A stretch of DNA of 6,696 nt from Candidatus Caccousia avistercoris (GTDB lineage: Bacteria; Bacillota; Clostridia; Oscillospirales; Acutalibacteraceae): positions 1 through 6,696 of the forward strand of contig DVMK01000197.1 in the NCBI GenBank assembly GCA_018715025.1. Reading direction: 5' to 3'. The notes beneath the pieces were generated by a model, which did not search any database, was not told where the DNA came from, and worked only from the letters and a program-made list of their open reading frames with translations. A program made the translations under genes and the position numbers. This document shows, piece by piece, positions 5,402 to 6,696 of this stretch (positions are counted from its first letter, which is position 1; each line of letters starts with the position of its first letter).

Positions 5402-5415
5402 TGCAAGCCCCTCCT
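5402..5415 (-). promoter_or_regulatory. Ribosome binding site deciding a TTG start, overlapping a stop codon
   Basis: AGGAGG (5415-5410) shares its first A with the TGA of the aminopeptidase and lies 8 nt before TTG 5401. Confidence 0.72.
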
Positions 5416-6696
5416 CAGTCAGCCAGGGTTCCCATGGGGTCCCAGGGGGTGAGGTGCTTCGGCTCAGCGCGGTAAGCCTCCAGCTGGGCGGCGGAAAGGT
5501 AATCCTTGTGAATAACCGCCTGGTACACGTACATGTCGAACCAATCGGCGCTCATCAGGTAGTAGCCCTTGTCGCCGTTCTTGTCGGCCCAGCTGTTCTG
5601 AATCTTCCAGCGGGTGGGCTTGCCCGCCTCGTCCAGATCCACGCCGGTGATCACCATGGCGTGGTTCATGGCGCTCTCCCGGTAGTCCAGCATGTCGGCC
5701 TTGCTCATGGAAAAATCCATGCCGAAGGCAGACTGGTAGTCGAAGGCCGCAATGTCCCAAATGCCGCGCTCCCGATCCCCGCAGGGGGCCACGTCGCTGC
5801 CGAACCACACCAGGCGGCCGTCCTGCAGCTGCTTCACCACCAGAGCGGTCAGCTCCTCCATGGGCAGGTTCAGGTAGCGGATGTCATGGCCGCCCACCAC
5901 GTTGCCCAGGTAGTCCACCGTGTAGCTCTGGTAATAGGGCTTGTCCTCTGTGGGGGAATGGATGACGCTCACGTAATCCTCCAGGGCAAGGCCGATGTAT
6001 TTGTCGTAAAATTGACGGGGGGTAAGGTTCCGGTCTATGTGGTACTCCTTCTCCTTGTCTGTGCAGGCAAAGTCAAAGGAAGCGGGGGGATCGCCCAGGC
6101 AGGTGCACAGAAAACCGTACATTTCTTCCAGCATGGCTTCCTTTTCCTTCTGCAGGGCCTCCAGGCCGGCCCCTTCCCGGTGCAGCCTCTGCAGGCGGGC
6201 GGCGTACTGGCGCAGCTTCCGGTTCAGAAGCTGGTTCATGCGGTTGGTGTGGCTGCTCTGGTACGTCTCGTCCATGGCTTCCTTGGGCACAATCCCGTAC
6301 TTTTCCACCAGGCTGACGAACATGTCCCACTGGCCTCCGTCCTGCACGCCGGTGCTCAAAATCCAGCAGAGGGTGCGCTCATAGGGAGGGTTGTCGATAA
6401 GGTCGATGACAGATTCCAGAAAATAATTGATTTTTTCGTATTTGTCCCAAAAAGCGATGTAGTTCTGCGAAAGCTCAAAGCTTTCCAGCCGGCATTTTTT
6501 CGCCACTTCCTCCCGCAGAAGGTTCAGGCCGGCGAACAGCCAGCAGCGGCCGCTGCTCTTTTGGTCGGTGACGGGCATAGTGGGGATTTTTACCGAGAAA
6601 TGGAACCGGTCCCCCCGCAGGCGGCGGTTGTCGAAGGTGACGTCGGCCAGGTCTGTTTTTGCCAGGGCGTTGGTCATGGCGCGTTTGGCGGCGCTT
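5415..6696 (-). CDS. pepC: Cysteine aminopeptidase of the PepC/bleomycin hydrolase family (N-terminus outside window)
   Basis: A cytoplasmic papain-fold (C1B) aminopeptidase that removes N-terminal residues from short peptides, usually as a hexamer. Numbering from the ATG at 6677, the active site is complete: oxyanion Gln39 and nucleophile Cys45 in TDQKSSGRCWLFAG, His339 in MNHAMVITGVD, and Asn361 in WKIQNSWADKNGDKGYY. The protein ends PWDPMGTLAD, the conserved C-terminal arm that in this family reaches into the active site and gives aminopeptidase specificity, so the 3' end is intact. The frame stays open upstream of 6677 to the window edge (codons for SAAKRA), no Shine-Dalgarno precedes 6677, and the joined AAKRAMTNALAK looks like the helix found before this point in full-length homologues. 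The true start is therefore outside the window and roughly 20 residues are missing. It is the first visible gene of the operon; the promoter is not seen. Confidence 0.92.
   Translation of the reverse strand, partial: SAAKRAMTNALAKTDLADVTFDNRRLRGDRFHFSVKIPTMPVTDQKSSGRCWLFAGLNLLREEVAKKCRLESFELSQNYIAFWDKYEKINYFLESVIDLIDNPPYERTLCWILSTGVQDGGQWDMFVSLVEKYGIVPKEAMDETYQSSHTNRMNQLLNRKLRQYAARLQRLHREGAGLEALQKEKEAMLEEMYGFLCTCLGDPPASFDFACTDKEKEYHIDRNLTPRQFYDKYIGLALEDYVSVIHSPTEDKPYYQSYTVDYLGNVVGGHDIRYLNLPMEELTALVVKQLQDGRLVWFGSDVAPCGDRERGIWDIAAFDYQSAFGMDFSMSKADMLDYRESAMNHAMVITGVDLDEAGKPTRWKIQNSWADKNGDKGYYLMSADWFDMYVYQAVIHKDYLSAAQLEAYRAEPKHLTPWDPMGTLAD

Noticed and set aside
4697..5452. A plus-strand open frame of 251 codons opposite the DUF5058-like gene
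   Set aside because: The product is Gly/Gln/His/Asp-rich, as expected from reading hydrophobic codons in reverse; the minus strand encodes a clear membrane protein with a good RBS.
6675..6677. ATG 6677 as the true start of the aminopeptidase
   Set aside because: No ribosome binding site precedes it, the frame stays open to the window edge, and PepC-type proteins have additional N-terminal residues matching the upstream codons.
1..6696. CRISPR arrays, tRNA or rRNA genes, insertion sequences
   Set aside because: No regularly spaced direct repeats, cloverleaf or rRNA-like segments, and no transposase motifs were seen on either strand.

Overview
The window looks like a piece of a high-GC Clostridia chromosome, most like a gut Oscillospiraceae/Ruminococcaceae-type bacterium. 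The grounds are strong AGGAGG-type ribosome binding sites, very GC-rich third codon positions, frequent GTG/TTG starts, and the protein families present. The genus cannot be fixed from the sequence alone. Nearly all coding is on the minus strand, so the layout below runs from right to left.

Right part (6696 down to 2550): a tightly packed four-gene operon. It starts with a PepC/bleomycin-hydrolase-type cysteine aminopeptidase whose N-terminus lies beyond the window. Next come two polytopic membrane proteins, one resembling the DUF5058 family and one a six-helix partner. It ends with an M20-family zinc peptidase that carries an N-terminal membrane anchor. The gaps are 13, 16 and 1 nt, the last three genes use TTG, GTG and GTG starts behind good Shine-Dalgarno sequences, and the operon closes with a strong hairpin terminator (2485-2523). 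My reading is a peptide-handling cassette: an uncharacterised membrane pair moves a peptide or acylated amino acid, and two peptidases trim it. This is the most interesting system in the window; its function is inferred, not shown.

Middle part (2480 down to 1374): a minus-strand gene with a textbook promoter, a short leader with a hairpin and a good RBS encodes a RibD-C/DHFR-like reductase fused in frame to a GNAT acetyltransferase. An in-frame TAG codon at 2261-2259 interrupts it after 44 residues, so the reductase half is probably dead. The acetyltransferase half is intact and may be translated from its own internal start at 1832.

Left part (1365 down to 1): a 40-residue small protein on the plus strand has its own extended -10 promoter and a perfect Shine-Dalgarno sequence. 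It converges on the acetyltransferase with an 8-nt gap and diverges from a 1-phosphofructokinase-like PfkB sugar kinase. The kinase has no fructose PTS or regulator gene next to it in this window. Positions 89-204 hold no gene but contain imperfect inverted repeats. Positions 2-88 may be the tail of a plus-strand gene that enters from the left edge.
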